DNA from: Sphingopyxis sp. YR583
Lineage (GTDB): Bacteria > Pseudomonadota > Alphaproteobacteria > Sphingomonadales > Sphingomonadaceae
DNA: 64,000 nucleotides
Reading direction: 5' to 3'
Assembly: GCF_900108295.1 (NCBI RefSeq)
Contig: NZ_FNWK01000001.1
Location: forward strand, 1-64,000
A program made the position numbers and the translations under genes. Below, one piece after another: positions 42,936-50,775 of the stretch; the first letter of the stretch is position 1, and every line of letters begins with the position of its first letter. Below the pieces are notes generated by a model, which saw only the letters and a list, made by a program, of their open reading frames with translations, did not search any database and was not told the origin of the DNA.

Positions 42936-44387
42936 ATGACTGCACCATGGGATGCCGGGCGGGTCTCCTTCCAGATCGACCGCTCGCATGCGACACCCAT
43001 TACCGCGCAGATCGCCGCGACCCTGCGCGCAGCGATCATGGACGGACGGCTCCGGCCCGGGACGCGGCTACCGTCGTGGCTCGACATGGCATCGCAGCTC
43101 GGTGTCGCCCGCGGGACGGTAAAGGCCGCCTATGAATCGCTGGCCGATGAACTGCTGGTCTTCTCGGCCGGCGCCGCCGGGACGCGTGTCGCCGAACGGG
43201 ACGCGCCGAAACTGGTGGAAGCGAAGCAGATCGACATTCCGCGGCCGCTGCAAAATCTCGAACGCGGCTTTTCGCTGCGCCCCTTGCCGTTCCAGCTGGG
43301 GGTTCCGGCGCAGGACGCCTTTCCTGCAAAGCTCTGGGCCCGCCTACGCACCCGCGCAGTCCGCGCCAATGCCATGGCCCCTGTCGGCCCGGCCGATCCG
43401 CGGGGCGAGCCCGAACTGCGCGCCCAGATTGCGGCGCAACTTGCGATCACGCGCGGCATCTCCTGCCATCCCGACCAGATCATCCTCACCTCAGGTTACA
43501 AGAACGGGCTCTGCCTGACCCTGATGGCGCTCGGCGTGCAAGGTCGCGCCGCATGGGTCGAAGATCCCTGCTATCCCGTATCGCGCATGGCGCTGGAAAT
43601 TGCCGGGCTGAAACCCGTGCCCATTCCCGTCGATGCCAAAGGCATTCGCGTCGACATGGGCGTTCGCGCCGCCCCCGACGCGGCACTGGCGATTGTCACG
43701 CCGGGTCAACAAGCACCCACAGGCGTCACCCTCTCCCCCGAACGCCGTGCGGCGCTGCTCGCCTGGGCGGAACGCGAGAAGGCGTGGATCATCGAAGATG
43801 ATTATCTCAGCGAACTCCAGCTCGGCGGCCGCGCTGCTCCGGCGATGGCGGCGCAGGATCCCGGCGGACGTGTGATCCACATCGGCACGTTCGGCAAAAC
43901 CATCAGCCCCGCGCTCGGCCTCGGCTTCGTCGTCGCGCCGCTCGCACTGGCCGCGCGGTTCGGCGAGGTTGCGGGCTGCCTCAACCCCGCACCCAATGTG
44001 ACGACACAGCTCGCGCTCACCGACTTCCTCGCCGACGGCCATTTCCTGCGCCACCTGCGCCATATGAAGGGGCTGTATCGCGAGCGGCGCGATGCACTTC
44101 ACGCGCGGCTCGATCCGGGCATTGCCGTCGACGCCTTCGCCGGGCTGGCGGTGATCATACATTTGCCGCGGGGCTACGACGATGTCACGCTGGCGAAGCG
44201 CGCACTGGAACTGGGCATCGCACCAGCGCCCCTGTCGATCTGGTACGCCAACCCCGCCGAAGCGCAGTCCGGGCTGCTGCTGTGCGTCACCAATTTACGC
44301 GAGCAGGTGCTGGGCAAGGCATGCGACGCGCTTGCGGCGTTGATCGACGAAGGCGCCGCGACGCCGATTTCGGCGCGGGCCGCGTGA
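42936..44387 (+). CDS. MocR/PdxR-type regulator (GntR HTH + aminotransferase)
   Basis: A 483-residue MocR-family regulator. Residues 15-85 are a GntR winged helix (AATLRAAIMDGRLRPGTRLP, then GVARGTVKAAYESLADE). From about 120 onward it is a type I aminotransferase fold; the PLP lysine is in GTFGKTISPALG. The family senses PLP or an amine-PLP adduct. Vitamin B6 genes are not next to it, so its target may be the adjacent azoreductase (GTGA overlap) or the divergent CDGSH gene. Confidence 0.92.
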   Translation: MTAPWDAGRVSFQIDRSHATPITAQIAATLRAAIMDGRLRPGTRLPSWLDMASQLGVARGTVKAAYESLADELLVFSAGAAGTRVAERDAPKLVEAKQIDIPRPLQNLERGFSLRPLPFQLGVPAQDAFPAKLWARLRTRAVRANAMAPVGPADPRGEPELRAQIAAQLAITRGISCHPDQIILTSGYKNGLCLTLMALGVQGRAAWVEDPCYPVSRMALEIAGLKPVPIPVDAKGIRVDMGVRAAPDAALAIVTPGQQAPTGVTLSPERRAALLAWAEREKAWIIEDDYLSELQLGGRAAPAMAAQDPGGRVIHIGTFGKTISPALGLGFVVAPLALAARFGEVAGCLNPAPNVTTQLALTDFLADGHFLRHLRHMKGLYRERRDALHARLDPGIAVDAFAGLAVIIHLPRGYDDVTLAKRALELGIAPAPLSIWYANPAEAQSGLLLCVTNLREQVLGKACDALAALIDEGAATPISARAA

Positions 44388-45061
44388 CGGGGGCGAAGTT
44401 GAAACTGCTGCATGTCGATGCGAGCCCCAAGCAAGCCAGCTCCAGTTCGCGCACGCTATCCCGCTTTTTCGTCGACCAGCTTCGCGCGTATTCGCCCTCG
44501 CTGTCGGTCGATTATCTCGATCTGGCGGCCGAGGCTCCGCCCGCGATGACCGAAATCTTCGCGCGCGCGACCTACACGTCCCCCGAAGAGCGAACCCCGC
44601 AGATGCGTGCAGAGCTGGCCGTGTCGGACGCGCTATGCGCGCGTCTGCTGAGCGCCGACGCGCTGCTCTTCGCGATGCCGATGCACAACTGGACGATGCC
44701 CGCGGCGTTCAAGGCGTTCGTCGATATGATCGTGCGCGGCGGCCTGACCTATGTGGCGACAGACGATGGGCGGTATGTCGGCACGCTCGGCGGCAGGAAG
44801 ACCTTGTTCCTGACGACGCGCGGCGTCGATCTGCGGCCCGGAACACCCTTTGCGGCGATGGACGCGCTAACGCCTGCGCTTCGTGCGGCGTTCGGCTTCA
44901 TCGGCGTCACCGATCCCGTTTTCGTCGACGCGCAGCCGATGCAGTTCGCACACGAGGTCGAGCGGGCGGCGGCGATGCGACGGGCGAAAGCAGAGCTTTC
45001 GCTGCATGCAAAGGCGTGGAGCGAAACCGAGCCGCGCGCAGCGCTGTCCAGGGCGGGTTAG
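44384..45061 (+). CDS. azoR: FMN-dependent NADH-azoreductase (quinone reductase)
   Basis: A 225-residue flavodoxin-like reductase. LLHVDASPKQASSSSRTLSR is the FMN phosphate loop, FAMPMHNWTMPAAFKAFVDM the flavin-binding block of AzoR (PMYNFxxPxxLKxxxD), and LTTRGVDLRPG the next one. It reduces quinones and azo dyes with two-electron chemistry, avoiding semiquinones. It starts at GTG 44384 inside the MocR stop codon, so the two are co-translated and probably share control. Confidence 0.9.
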   Translation: MTGAKLKLLHVDASPKQASSSSRTLSRFFVDQLRAYSPSLSVDYLDLAAEAPPAMTEIFARATYTSPEERTPQMRAELAVSDALCARLLSADALLFAMPMHNWTMPAAFKAFVDMIVRGGLTYVATDDGRYVGTLGGRKTLFLTTRGVDLRPGTPFAAMDALTPALRAAFGFIGVTDPVFVDAQPMQFAHEVERAAAMRRAKAELSLHAKAWSETEPRAALSRAG

Positions 45062-45150
45062 TACAATCAGATCGCCAGTCCTTGGGTCTGTTGCGACGAT
45101 GGCGTGCGCTTAGACTGCCTGCATCTCTCTTGAAGGAAAGGTGAGCAGCC

Positions 45151-45435
45151 ATGGACGCCGAAGTTGTCGACAATGTCGAAAAACGCTGTTTCGAACTCGA
45201 CCTGCCCGACGGTTCGACCGCCGCCGCATTTTACCGCATCGACGGGGAGGGTCGGCTGGTCCTGATCCATACCGAAGTGCCGTCGGAATTCTGGGGCATG
45301 GGTATTGCCTCGCAGCTCGCGGAAGGCGCGTTTCATCTGATGCGGCAGACGGGCCGCAGGGCGATCCTGCGCTGCCAGTTCATGGTCAATTTCTTTGGCC
45401 GCCATCCCGAATTCGCCGACGTCGTCGCCGGCTAG
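45151..45435 (+). CDS. GCN5-related N-acyltransferase-like protein
   Basis: A 94-residue mini-GNAT of the YidJ/Gtn type. LIHTEVPSEFWGMGIASQLAEG contains the acetyl-CoA pyrophosphate loop (G-x-G-x-A/S form GMGIAS). The family is shorter than regular GNATs and its substrates are unknown. GAAGGAAAGG precedes the ATG by 11 bases. The next gene starts 11 bases after its stop, so the pair form an operon. Confidence 0.88.
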   Translation: MDAEVVDNVEKRCFELDLPDGSTAAAFYRIDGEGRLVLIHTEVPSEFWGMGIASQLAEGAFHLMRQTGRRAILRCQFMVNFFGRHPEFADVVAG

Positions 45436-45445
45436 CGAAACCGTC

Positions 45446-45868
45446 ATGACCGACGAATATCATCTCCAGCGCTTCGTCACGGCGCAGGCAAAAGCCTATG
45501 ACGACGCCATCGACATCCTGCGCCGCGGCGCGATGTGTACGCCCTATATGGACTTCATCTTCCCCAGGCTCGGGGGCGAGGATGGAAATGGCGGCGCCTA
45601 TGCGCTCTCGTCGCTCGACGAGGCGCGCGCCTATCTCGATTTCGCTCCGCTTGGAGGCCGCTATCGCGAGTGTGTGGAGACGCTCTTCCGCCTCGTCCAG
45701 ACGAGCGCGCGCGCGGTGTTCGGCGAAGTCGATGCGGCGAAGCTCCACGCGTCGCTGACGCTGTTTGCCGAGGCGTCGAACGAGATATTGCTGCGGTCGG
45801 TGCTCATCACCTGGTTCGACAATATGGTCGACGAGGCGACGATCGTCCGCATCAACAACGAGCGCTGA
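45446..45868 (+). CDS. DUF1810 family protein
   Basis: A 140-residue protein of the DUF1810 family: LQRFVTAQAKAYDDAIDILR at the start, TPYMDFIFPRLGG, and FAPLGGRYRECVETLFRL. The family is related in fold to ribosyl-transfer/NADAR-like proteins in some analyses, but no reaction is known to me. The start is ATG 45446, just after the GNAT gene. No signal peptide or membrane segment. Confidence 0.88.
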   Translation: MTDEYHLQRFVTAQAKAYDDAIDILRRGAMCTPYMDFIFPRLGGEDGNGGAYALSSLDEARAYLDFAPLGGRYRECVETLFRLVQTSARAVFGEVDAAKLHASLTLFAEASNEILLRSVLITWFDNMVDEATIVRINNER

Positions 45869-45871
45869 CCT

Positions 45872-46621
45872 TCAGGCGAAGGCAATCCATTCGCGCAGCC
45901 AGTCGTCGAACCGCGTCGGCGCAAGCCGTGGACGAGTACAGGTAAGCGGCTCGCCATCGAACCGCGCCCCGAAATAATGCGCTTCGGGATCGACGGAAAT
46001 CCATCGCATATCCTCGTTAGCCGTCAATATTCCGGTCGCGAGTTCGGCAAGTCCAAAGATATCGGGTCCGGCAATCTCGATAATGTCATTCGCCGGCGTT
46101 TCGGCGACCACCTCCGCCAGCGCCGCGACGACATCGTCGGCGGCGATCGGCTGCATCGTGACGGGCGCAAGCGGCATCCGGTCGCCGTCCCCACTTGCGT
46201 CGACAATCTTGTAAACGAATTCAAAAAAGGGCGTCGACCGGACGATGGTGAACGGGACGCCCGCGTTCGACACCCGCTCTTCCTGATCGCGCTTGGCCCG
46301 GAAATAGCCGCCCTTCTGCGTATCCGCACCGACCGCGGACAGCGCGATGAGATGCCCGACCGAGGCGGCACGGGCAGCCGACGATATATTATCGCTCGAT
46401 GCCGCAAAGAAGGACCGCATGTCGGCAGCGTCGCCATAGCCCGAGTTTGAGGCGTCCACCACAACATCGGCGCCTTCGAGCGCTTCGGCCAGCCCCTCGC
46501 CGCTGATCGTGTTGACGCCGGTCGACCGGGCGGCCGCAATGACCTCATGCCCGCTTTCGCGCAGCCGGGTGGCAAGGCGGCGGCCGATCAATCCGGTTCC
46601 GCCGATGATGGTGATTTTCAT
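45872..46621 (-). CDS. NmrA-like NAD(P)-binding SDR, paralogue 1
   Basis: A 249-residue atypical SDR. MKITIIGGTGLIGRRLATRL holds the GGTGxIG dinucleotide motif. No YxxxK is present, as in NmrA-type sensors and quinone oxidoreductase-like proteins. VRSTPFFEFVY and GPDIFGLAEL follow the subfamily pattern. ATG 46621 has a GGAGG site. It is closely similar to the 49640-50398 product (both have the TGVNT...GEGLAE.LEGA.VVVD block). It converges with the DUF1810 gene with three bases between. Confidence 0.88.
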   Translation of the reverse strand: MKITIIGGTGLIGRRLATRLRESGHEVIAAARSTGVNTISGEGLAEALEGADVVVDASNSGYGDAADMRSFFAASSDNISSAARAASVGHLIALSAVGADTQKGGYFRAKRDQEERVSNAGVPFTIVRSTPFFEFVYKIVDASGDGDRMPLAPVTMQPIAADDVVAALAEVVAETPANDIIEIAGPDIFGLAELATGILTANEDMRWISVDPEAHYFGARFDGEPLTCTRPRLAPTRFDDWLREWIAFA

Positions 46622-46703
46622 GGCAATCCTCCGCGATATGTGCGGAAAACCTAAGCCAAAGGCACAAAGGGCGGCAGAACCGAGACGCGACAATCGCCCT
46701 GGA

Positions 46704-47927
46704 CTAAGCGAGTGCCTGGTCTCCGGCCGGGACGGCATCCGCCCACCCCGCTTCGGTCGCCTCGAAGCGTGATCCCGTCTCGAGAGTCCGGTGCACGGGG
46801 CAACGGTCGGCGACGCCGATCAGTTCGGCGTGCTGCGCCTCGTCGATCGCCCCCTCGATCTCGACGCGGCGGCTGAAGATGTCGGGCTTGTCGAAACCCT
46901 TGTCTTTTCGATGCGTCACGCCGGTGCGGATGCGTTCGACCGGCCATCCCTTGCGGTCGGCATAAAGGCGTAGCGTCATCGTCGTACAGGCGGCGAGTGC
47001 GGCGGAGAGCAGGTTGAAGGGCGTCGACCCCGACCCTAGTCCGCCGACGCTTTCAGGCTCGTCAGCAATGAAGGCGGCCTTCCCTGCCCGCATCGCGAGC
47101 TGAAATTTGCCGAGCCGCGTTTCCTCGGCCTCGGCATCGAACTGACTCCCGGCGGTCGGCGGCATAGCGGGCAGATAGCGTCCGGCCCAGGTCGAGATCA
47201 TGTCGGCCGCAAAATCCGCGTCGCGCGCATCTGTCAGCAAATGGTCGGCGCCGTCGAGCGAGACGAAGCTCTTCGGATGCCTGGCCGCAAGGTACATGCT
47301 GGTGACATTTTCGATCCCGACCACCTGATCGATCGGCGAATGGAGGAGCAGCAAGGGCCGTTTCAGCTTTGCGAGCCGCGCGCCCTGATCCTGCTCGCGC
47401 AGGCTGGCGACAAACTCCTTGCGGACGGTGAAAGGCCGGTTGCCGATCGCGACGATGCCGCTACCTTCTCGCTCGATCGTCTCCAGCCCCTTCGGGTCGA
47501 ACTGATGGAGGGCATGTTCGACGTCGAAGGGCGCCGCGATCGTTGCAACGGCATGAATGCCGGGCAGCGATTCCATCGCCGCGATGACCGCCGCTCCGCC
47601 TAGGCTGTGCCCGACCAGCAACATCGGCGGCATACCCTCATCCGTCATCGCGCCGGCAGCAGCGATCAGATCCTGCACATTGTGACTGAAACCCGACGCC
47701 CCGAATTCGCCCTCGCTCGCACCCAGCCCGGTAAAGTCGAAACGCAGGACTCCGATACCGGCACCGGCCAAGCGGCGCGATATCCGGACGGCGGCCTTGT
47801 TATCCTTCCCGCACGTAAAGCAATGCGCGAACAACGCCCATGCCTTCGTCGAGCCAACAGGAAGCTCAAGGCGACCTGAAAGACGGTCGCCGGCGGCATT
47901 ATGGAAGTCGAAGGGACGCGTCGGCAT
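46704..47927 (-). CDS. alpha/beta hydrolase-OsmC fusion protein
   Basis: A 407-residue fusion. The first 250 residues are an alpha/beta hydrolase (ALFAHCFTCGKDN, nucleophile in GHSLGG, HSPIDQVV, DGADHLL). Residues 265-400 are an OsmC/Ohr-like domain (LLSAALAACTTMTLRLYADR and DRCPVHRTLE) with the two peroxidatic-type cysteines in AACTT and DRCPV. This fusion is a recognised bacterial architecture. The OsmC part reduces organic peroxides with thiols; the hydrolase partner may free the peroxidised acyl group. Confidence 0.92.
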   Translation of the reverse strand: MPTRPFDFHNAAGDRLSGRLELPVGSTKAWALFAHCFTCGKDNKAAVRISRRLAGAGIGVLRFDFTGLGASEGEFGASGFSHNVQDLIAAAGAMTDEGMPPMLLVGHSLGGAAVIAAMESLPGIHAVATIAAPFDVEHALHQFDPKGLETIEREGSGIVAIGNRPFTVRKEFVASLREQDQGARLAKLKRPLLLLHSPIDQVVGIENVTSMYLAARHPKSFVSLDGADHLLTDARDADFAADMISTWAGRYLPAMPPTAGSQFDAEAEETRLGKFQLAMRAGKAAFIADEPESVGGLGSGSTPFNLLSAALAACTTMTLRLYADRKGWPVERIRTGVTHRKDKGFDKPDIFSRRVEIEGAIDEAQHAELIGVADRCPVHRTLETGSRFEATEAGWADAVPAGDQALA

Positions 47928-48007
47928 CGGGAACTCCGGTTACTGCTGGCCTGCTCGGCGCAGCGTAGCACAAAATGCCAAGAGGCAAGAGACGCATGGC
48001 TGGATAG

Positions 48008-48592
48008 TCAGGCGAGCCCTTCGGCCTTCAGCGTCGCCTGCACGGCAGGACGTGCGTTCAGCCGATCGTGGATGGCGGCGATCGCAGGCGGAATTTCGAT
48101 GCCAAAGCGTTCGGCCCAGCGGGTGTTCACGAACAGATAGAAATCGGCGACCGTCGGCTGGTCGCCGAACAGATAATCACCCTTGATCGTGTCGCCGAGG
48201 AGCCGCATCCGCGCCTGGATATAGGCGCTCGCGACGGTTTTCTGCTCGTCGGTTCCATTGTGCCAATATGGCTTGAAACTCTTGTGCAGTTCGGTCGAAA
48301 TATAGGCCAGCGCTTCGACCAGCCGCGTGCGGCCGAGCGGCCCCGCAACGCCGAATTGCGGATAAACGCCGGCGAGATAGTCGAGAACCGCAATATTCTC
48401 GGTTACGACTTCGCCATTGTCGAGCTGCAGCGCGGGGACATAGCCCTTGCGCGTCACACTGTTGAAATCGGCGCCGCTTTCTGTGACTTTCGTCCGAATA
48501 TCGACGCTCTCATTCTCGAACGGGACGCCCGCTTCAAAAAGTGCGATATGGGCGGCAAGGCTGCAAGCCCAGGGGCAATAATAGAGCTTCAT
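48008..48592 (-). CDS. glutathione S-transferase
   Basis: A 194-residue GST. The thioredoxin-like N-terminal part starts MKLYYCPWACSLAAHIALFE (beta-class type with cysteine at position 6 or 10) and has the glutathione motif YVPALQLDNGEVVTENIAVL. The helical C-terminal domain has GDQPTVADFYLFVN. It conjugates electrophiles with glutathione or reduces with it. AGGAGATG lies upstream. It is separate from the genes on both sides. Confidence 0.93.
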   Translation of the reverse strand: MKLYYCPWACSLAAHIALFEAGVPFENESVDIRTKVTESGADFNSVTRKGYVPALQLDNGEVVTENIAVLDYLAGVYPQFGVAGPLGRTRLVEALAYISTELHKSFKPYWHNGTDEQKTVASAYIQARMRLLGDTIKGDYLFGDQPTVADFYLFVNTRWAERFGIEIPPAIAAIHDRLNARPAVQATLKAEGLA

Positions 48593-48658
48593 CGATCATC
48601 TCCTGACGGACGGGGATCTGCCGGGACACCGGAGGGCGGCGCCCCGGCAGCCGGGATC

Positions 48659-48691
48659 GGTGCCGGACGGCAGGGTCGCAGGTCCGGCACC
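48659..48691 (-). terminator. hairpin terminator after the AhpD-like gene
   Basis: GGTGCCGGAC (48659-48668) with GTCCGGCACC (48682-48691), ten perfect pairs, 13-base loop. It lies nine bases past the stop of the carboxymuconolactone decarboxylase-like gene on the minus strand. No T run. Confidence 0.55.
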
Positions 48692-48699
48692 CCGGGGAC

Positions 48700-49158
48700 T
48701 TATGCCGCCGCGGCCTGTTCAACCGGATGAACGGCGCGAAGGCTGATCTGGACGGTGTTCCAGAAATTGATCGCGGCGATCGCAACGGTCAGATAGGCGA
48801 TCTGCTTGTCGTCGAAATGCGCCTTCAGCAGTTCGTAATCCGCGTCGGGCGCGCCCGTCTCGGCGATGCCGGTCAGTGATTCCGTCCAGTTCAGCGCGGC
48901 GCGCTCGCGATCGGTGTAGAGCGGGGATTCGCGCCAGGCATCGAGCAGATGGATGCGCATATTGGTTTCACTATGCTTCACCGCGTCGGTGACGTGCATA
49001 TGGATGCAAAAGGCACAGCCGTTGATCTGCGATGCCCGCAGCTTCACCAGCTCAAGCAGGCTGTGCTCGATACCCGAAGTTTCGAACGTCGCCTCGACGG
49101 CAAGCATGGCCTTCATCGCGTCGGGCGCGGCCTGGAAGATATTCATACGGGGAGTCAT
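48700..49158 (-). CDS. carboxymuconolactone decarboxylase family (AhpD-like) protein
   Basis: A 152-residue all-helical protein. The core INGCAFCIHMHVTDAVKHSE has the CxxC pair C48 and C51 with H55, the redox centre of AhpD-type alkylhydroperoxidases. LLELVKLRASQ is the preceding conserved helix. It likely reduces peroxides as a dimer or trimer. The start is ATG 49158, six bases after AAGGAGA; an ATG at 49164 is too close to that site. Last gene of a three-gene operon with the NmrA paralogue. Confidence 0.92.
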   Translation of the reverse strand: MTPRMNIFQAAPDAMKAMLAVEATFETSGIEHSLLELVKLRASQINGCAFCIHMHVTDAVKHSETNMRIHLLDAWRESPLYTDRERAALNWTESLTGIAETGAPDADYELLKAHFDDKQIAYLTVAIAAINFWNTVQISLRAVHPVEQAAAA

Positions 49159-49186
49159 TATCATTCTCCTTGGTCTTCGTAGAGGG

Positions 49187-49612
49187 TTACAAGGCGGAAG
49201 CGGCGCGTGTCCGCTCCTGCCGCGCATCGGCGATCGCCCAGATGCTCAGCAATGCCGTCAGGATTGCGGGCAAGGTGACCGCCGGAAAATCGCGCGCGAT
49301 GGCGTCCGGGCCGCAGATGCCGACCGCGACTTCCCAGAAGTGGAACAGCGCATGGCCCCAAAGCCAGAGCGTCGCCGCACTCCACAGCAACACGCGATAT
49401 TGCGGACGGAAGGCGCCAATAAGGAGCGACGTTCCGACGAACAGGAAGATCAGGCCGATATCGCGGATGAAATGCTGGTTGAACGGACCCGTCGTCGTGA
49501 CGCCCGGAACGGCCAGATACCAGTCGCCGGGCGACCAGAGCATGAAGAGCCCGTTCGCTTCGGCACCAATGCCAAGGATGATGGCCGTCCAGATACAAAT
49601 CGTCTTGAGCAT
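49187..49612 (-). CDS. hypothetical membrane protein
   Basis: A 141-residue inner-membrane protein with four hydrophobic segments (about 4-25, 47-67, 72-95 and 110-130). It resembles small DoxX-like or DUF4345-like membrane proteins in size and layout, but no motif settles this. GGGGAGAT precedes the ATG. It sits between the NmrA-like and the AhpD-like genes with gaps of 27 and 28 bases, so it shares their transcript and probably a role in redox or electrophile stress. Confidence 0.75.
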   Translation of the reverse strand: MLKTICIWTAIILGIGAEANGLFMLWSPGDWYLAVPGVTTTGPFNQHFIRDIGLIFLFVGTSLLIGAFRPQYRVLLWSAATLWLWGHALFHFWEVAVGICGPDAIARDFPAVTLPAILTALLSIWAIADARQERTRAASAL

Positions 49613-49639
49613 GATGATCTCCCCTTGGATCGCGGATGA

Positions 49640-50398
49640 TTATTTCTTCGGCGGCGGCGGGACATTCTCCAGCCACCAGTCGAAGCGCGTCGAGCCGAGC
49701 TTGGCACCAGCGCCGGGGATCAGCGAGTCATCCTCGAGCCGCAGGCCGAAATAGCGCGCCTCGGCGTCGACCACGATCGGGCGCGTGTCGCCGTCGAACG
49801 CCATCACTTTGCCGATGATCTCGTCGAGGTGGAATTTCTCGGGCCCGCCGATCTCGACCGTCGCGTTGGCCGGCTCGGCGAGCGCGACCGCCGTCACGGC
49901 GTCGGCCACATCCTCGGCCGCCATCGGCTGGATATAGGCGTGCGACAAATGAACTTCGTCGCCGACGACCGCCGACTGGCCGATCCCGCGCAGGAACTCC
50001 ATAAACTGAGTCGCGTGGATGATCGTATAGGGGATGCCGCTTTCGCGGATCAGCTTTTCCTGCGCCTGCTTGGCGAGGAAATAGGGGCTGACGCCCATTT
50101 TCTCGGTGCCGACCACCGACAGCGCGATATGATGCCCGACACCGGCTGCCTTCTCGGCCTCGGCGACATTCTGACCAGCGGTCGTGAAGAAGGTGATCGC
50201 GGCATTATCGAAGGTTGGCGAGTTGGCGAGATCGACGACGACCTCGGCTCCTTCCAATACCTCGGCAAGCCCTTCGCCGGTCAGCGTGTTGACGCCGGTG
50301 TTCGGCGCGGCAGCGACCGCCTGATGTCCCAGAGCATTTAATTTGCTGACGACCTTCGAGCCGATCAATCCGGTTCCGCCAATCACGACGATCTTCAT
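49640..50398 (-). CDS. NmrA-like NAD(P)-binding SDR, paralogue 2
   Basis: A 252-residue atypical SDR. MKIVVIGGTGLIGSKVVSKL is the nucleotide-binding start; SVVGTEKMGVSPYFLAKQAQ and IHATQFMEFLRGIGQS follow. No YxxxK tyrosine in the classical place. It is a paralogue of the protein at 45872-46621. First gene of an operon with the membrane protein and the AhpD-like protein. An inverted repeat of GTACC type lies 100 bases upstream of its start. Confidence 0.9.
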   Translation of the reverse strand: MKIVVIGGTGLIGSKVVSKLNALGHQAVAAAPNTGVNTLTGEGLAEVLEGAEVVVDLANSPTFDNAAITFFTTAGQNVAEAEKAAGVGHHIALSVVGTEKMGVSPYFLAKQAQEKLIRESGIPYTIIHATQFMEFLRGIGQSAVVGDEVHLSHAYIQPMAAEDVADAVTAVALAEPANATVEIGGPEKFHLDEIIGKVMAFDGDTRPIVVDAEARYFGLRLEDDSLIPGAGAKLGSTRFDWWLENVPPPPKK

Positions 50399-50497
50399 GG
50401 CACTTGCCCTTTCCCTGCACGACGCGGGTTGCGTCCGTTGCATCGGGAATAGCCGGGTGGGCCATATGGCTGGAGACCTGAGAGGTGCGAAAGCCAC

Positions 50498-50530
50498 TGT
50501 ACCATCGGGCCTTCTGGCGCCGTTGGTACA
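50498..50530. promoter_or_regulatory. inverted repeat, candidate operator of the NmrA-like operon
   Basis: TGTACCA and TGGTACA, seven perfect pairs, 19 bases apart, about 100 bases upstream of the NmrA-like start at 50398. The same GTACC core occurs upstream of the MocR gene. Confidence 0.45.
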
Positions 50531-50695
50531 ATCAGCCGGTCAAATCTTGAACCTTACGGGGGTAGATGCACGCCGCTTTAATCCACCCATCGAGACGGGC
50601 GCGCACGTCCCCTCCCCGCGCGCTTCGGCCCGAAGGCATCGGACATGCCATGACCTTGTGGAGCCGTGTTAATCGGACGCGACAGAGATGATGAA

Positions 50696-50724
50696 CGCAG
50701 GGATTTTTCCGTTTTCTCCCTGCG
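50696..50724 (-). terminator. hairpin terminator of the D-peptide operon
   Basis: CGCAGGGA (50696-50703) with TCCCTGCG (50717-50724), eight perfect pairs, 13-base loop, about 50 bases past the dipeptidase stop codon on the minus strand. Confidence 0.55.
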
Positions 50725-50775
50725 GCCAACGAATTGGCAGGCGAGCATCCTACCTGTCCGGCTCCCTTTTTTGGC

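Larger units (their letters stand above)
50399..50775. other. 377-base intergenic region
   Basis: No gene seen. It holds two structures: an inverted repeat TGTACCA (50498-50504) / TGGTACA (50524-50530), upstream of the NmrA-like operon, and a hairpin at 50696-50724 past the dipeptidase gene. Reading frames here are short and overlap nothing conserved. Confidence 0.6.

Noticed and set aside
42665..43087. N-terminal extension of the ferritin-like/CDGSH frame
   Set aside because: It crosses the divergent MocR gene start and lacks protein-like composition; ATG 42664 has an ideal ribosome binding site.
45061..45070. GTACAATCAG also present at 50526-50535
   Set aside because: A single 10-base match; here it lies at the azoreductase stop codon with no second half-site, so it is not treated as an operator.
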